From Bradyrhizobium sp. AZCC 2262 (GTDB lineage: Bacteria > Pseudomonadota > Alphaproteobacteria > Rhizobiales > Xanthobacteraceae): a stretch of DNA of 64,000 nt. The stretch spans positions 7,440,001-7,504,000 of the forward strand of contig NZ_JAZHRT010000001.1 of NCBI RefSeq assembly GCF_036924535.1, read 5' to 3'. Numbering within the stretch: the first letter of the stretch is position 1; each line of letters begins with the position of its first letter. Shown piece after piece: positions 62,601 through 64,000 of this stretch. The translations under genes and the position numbers were made by a program. The notes under the pieces were generated by a model. That model made no database searches, was not told the origin of the DNA, and worked only from the letters and a program-made list of their open reading frames with translations.

Positions 62601-63116
62601 ATGGGAACAACCGCCAAAGTTTCGACGCGCAAGGCCAACGGGGCAGCCAGTCCGGCCGGGCCGGATGCCGACCAGGAACTCGATCTCACCGCGCTACGGC
62701 AGACCCCGGGATTCATGATCCGGATCCTGCAGTTGCAGAATTTCGAGGCGTTTTATCCGTATTTCGAATCGCTAAAACTCTCGCCGCTCGAATACGCCAT
62801 CCTCATCACGGTGCGCGACAACAAGACGGTGACGCAGAGCGAGCTTGCCGCCGTGCTGAAAATGCAACTGCCCAATTTGGTGAAGATCCTGTCGCGGATG
62901 GAGGAGACCGGCGTTTTGAAGCGCAAGCGGTCCACGCGGGACAAGCGGGCGGTCGAGCTCAGCCTCAGCGCGGCGGGCGAGCGGCGCGCCGACGAGGCCA
63001 GCCGGCTCGGCGAGAGGTTCAATGCGCAGACGCTGTCCGCGCTCAGCAAGCCCGAGCAAACAGCCTTTCTCCAGATGCTGGTGCGGCTGGTCGAAGCGCA
63101 CAAGAACGGATTTTGA
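62601..63116 (+). CDS. MarR family regulator (next to feruloyl-CoA synthetase)
   Basis: A 171-residue winged-helix regulator. A basic, flexible lead (1-30) precedes the fold: FMIRILQLQNFEAFYPYF, LSPLEYAILITVRD, the recognition helix MQLPNLVKILSRMEETGVL, and the wing STRDKRAVELSLSAAGERR. It is in the CouR/FerR-like setting of MarR repressors that sense hydroxycinnamoyl-CoA esters. ATG 62601 lacks a good Shine-Dalgarno; a TTG at 62559 also opens the frame. It is divergent from the second substrate-binding gene with the operator between, and convergent with the feruloyl-CoA synthetase gene (12-bp gap). Confidence 0.85.
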   Translation: MGTTAKVSTRKANGAASPAGPDADQELDLTALRQTPGFMIRILQLQNFEAFYPYFESLKLSPLEYAILITVRDNKTVTQSELAAVLKMQLPNLVKILSRMEETGVLKRKRSTRDKRAVELSLSAAGERRADEASRLGERFNAQTLSALSKPEQTAFLQMLVRLVEAHKNGF

Positions 63117-63128
63117 GGCGACTGCGTC

Positions 63129-64000
63129 TCAGCCGGCGCAACCGATCCATTCGGCCGAGGAATCGTCGTCGAGCGTTGCTACCGCGCCCGCGCGGCGTGT
63201 CAGCACCGCGCGCTGGTTGATGTAGCCCTTGTCGGTGATCTCGCCGCCGTCGACGGAGGCGATTTCAGCCAGCAGCAGCGCCCGCGTGGCGTGGCCGGAT
63301 GAATTGCCGCTTTGCGCCTTCAGTTTCGCAAGGCCTTGCGCAATCGAGCCGCGGACCTTGTCGTGCGAGATGACGTCTTTCACATCGGCGTTGTCGGGCA
63401 ACCCGGCATGCGCCCGGCAGGCGGCGATGTTCGGGAACACCAGGAAACGGACCTCGTCGCCGCCATGGCCGGTCACGACAATATCCTGTGCCAGAGGCGC
63501 CAGTGCCGCGATGCCGGCCACGCGCAAGGTTCCGACGCTGACCCAGGTGCCGGAATTGAGCTTGAAATCTTCCGCGACGCGGCCGTCGAAAAATAATCCA
63601 AGTTCGGGCCGCTCCGGATCGGCAAAGGTCACGGCGTCGCCAATTAAATAGAAGCCTTCCGCGTCGAACGCCTGTGCGGTCAATTCCGGCGCCTTCCAGT
63701 AGCCGGGCGTGACGTTGGGACCGCGCACGCGCACCTCCAGCTTGTCGCCTGACAGCACCAGCTTCAGTTCGGTGCCCGGTATCGGCACGCCGATATTGCC
63801 GGAGCGTTTGGCCTGGAAATGGCAGTCCGTCGCCAGCGGCGAGGTCTCGGTCGAACCCCAGGCCGACACCATCGGCATCGCGCGGCCGATCGTTTTGATC
63901 GAGAGCTCTTCCAGCGCATCCCAGAGATTCTGCGGTAGCGCAGCGCCCGCGTAGAAGGCGAATTTCACTTCGCTGAAGAATTTCTTGCGCAACTCCTCAT
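63129..64000 (-). CDS. fcs: Feruloyl-CoA synthetase, 5' end cut by the window
   Basis: An acyl-adenylate-forming enzyme that activates ferulate and p-coumarate with CoA. About 290 C-terminal residues are visible and the frame runs off at base 64000. Typical blocks are VSAWGSTETSPLATDCHF, GNIGVPIPGTELKL, GPNVTPGYWK, YLIGDAVTFADP, LFFDGRVAEDFKLNSGTWV and EITDKGYINQRAVL near the end. This last pattern is specific to the feruloyl-CoA synthase branch. Next to it are a MarR regulator and aromatic-acid binding proteins; hydratase-lyase genes expected with it may lie outside. Confidence 0.9.
   Translation of the reverse strand, partial: EELRKKFFSEVKFAFYAGAALPQNLWDALEELSIKTIGRAMPMVSAWGSTETSPLATDCHFQAKRSGNIGVPIPGTELKLVLSGDKLEVRVRGPNVTPGYWKAPELTAQAFDAEGFYLIGDAVTFADPERPELGLFFDGRVAEDFKLNSGTWVSVGTLRVAGIAALAPLAQDIVVTGHGGDEVRFLVFPNIAACRAHAGLPDNADVKDVISHDKVRGSIAQGLAKLKAQSGNSSGHATRALLLAEIASVDGGEITDKGYINQRAVLTRRAGAVATLDDDSSAEWIGCAG

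Overview
The window is high-G+C alphaproteobacterial chromosome, best matched to Bradyrhizobium or a close relative (Nitrobacteraceae). Grounds: a GcrA cell-cycle regulator, a SAM-II riboswitch on metZ, the order hslO-argF-argD / gcrA / phoB-phoU-pstBACS-phoR, a benzoyl-CoA epoxidation (Box) locus, a CYP199A-type P450, and many dispersed palindromic intergenic repeats. No rRNA, tRNA or CRISPR array was recognised.

1-6154 holds housekeeping genes: a partial dCTP deaminase gene, metZ under a SAM-II riboswitch with an intrinsic terminator, an operon of an OpgC-type acyltransferase with two SGNH-like exported proteins (one lacking key residues), and apaG. 6155-13330 looks like an accessory insert between apaG and hslO. 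It has repeats, a decayed copy of the hslO 3' end, small membrane and DUF1488 genes, an orphan receiver, an HWE kinase, conserved unknowns, and an IS5-like element (11693-13227) that split an older repeat. 13330-24906 carries hslO, argF, argD, gcrA and the phosphate regulon with a PHO box before pstS. 24951-30217 carries envelope genes (UPF0104 protein, OmpA/BON protein, polysaccharide deacetylase) and an SDR.

30390-37534 is the aerobic benzoyl-CoA (Box) cluster: boxB, boxC, an alpha/beta hydrolase, benzoate-CoA ligase and a divergent BoxR-type regulator (HTH fused to a shikimate-kinase fold). boxA is not in the window. Beside it, 37572-41315 encodes a 1247-residue alpha/beta-hydrolase + STAND NTPase + TPR protein, built like a bacterial NLR/Avs-type defence receptor. 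Its TPR half is written as ten near-identical 138-bp repeats. This is the best candidate for an undescribed system.

41672-51539 holds a PilZ protein, a GNAT enzyme, an IclR regulator facing a Rieske oxygenase plus glutamine-synthetase-like pair, and a livKHMGF-type ABC importer. 51787-64000 has an ECF sigma factor with its small partner, an MFS exporter, an NDH-2, and a cluster for plant aromatics: tannase/feruloyl esterase, two orphan substrate-binding proteins, CYP199A P450, two MarR regulators and a feruloyl-CoA synthetase cut by the window end. Together the right half describes uptake and CoA-dependent breakdown of lignin-type aromatics feeding into benzoyl-CoA chemistry.
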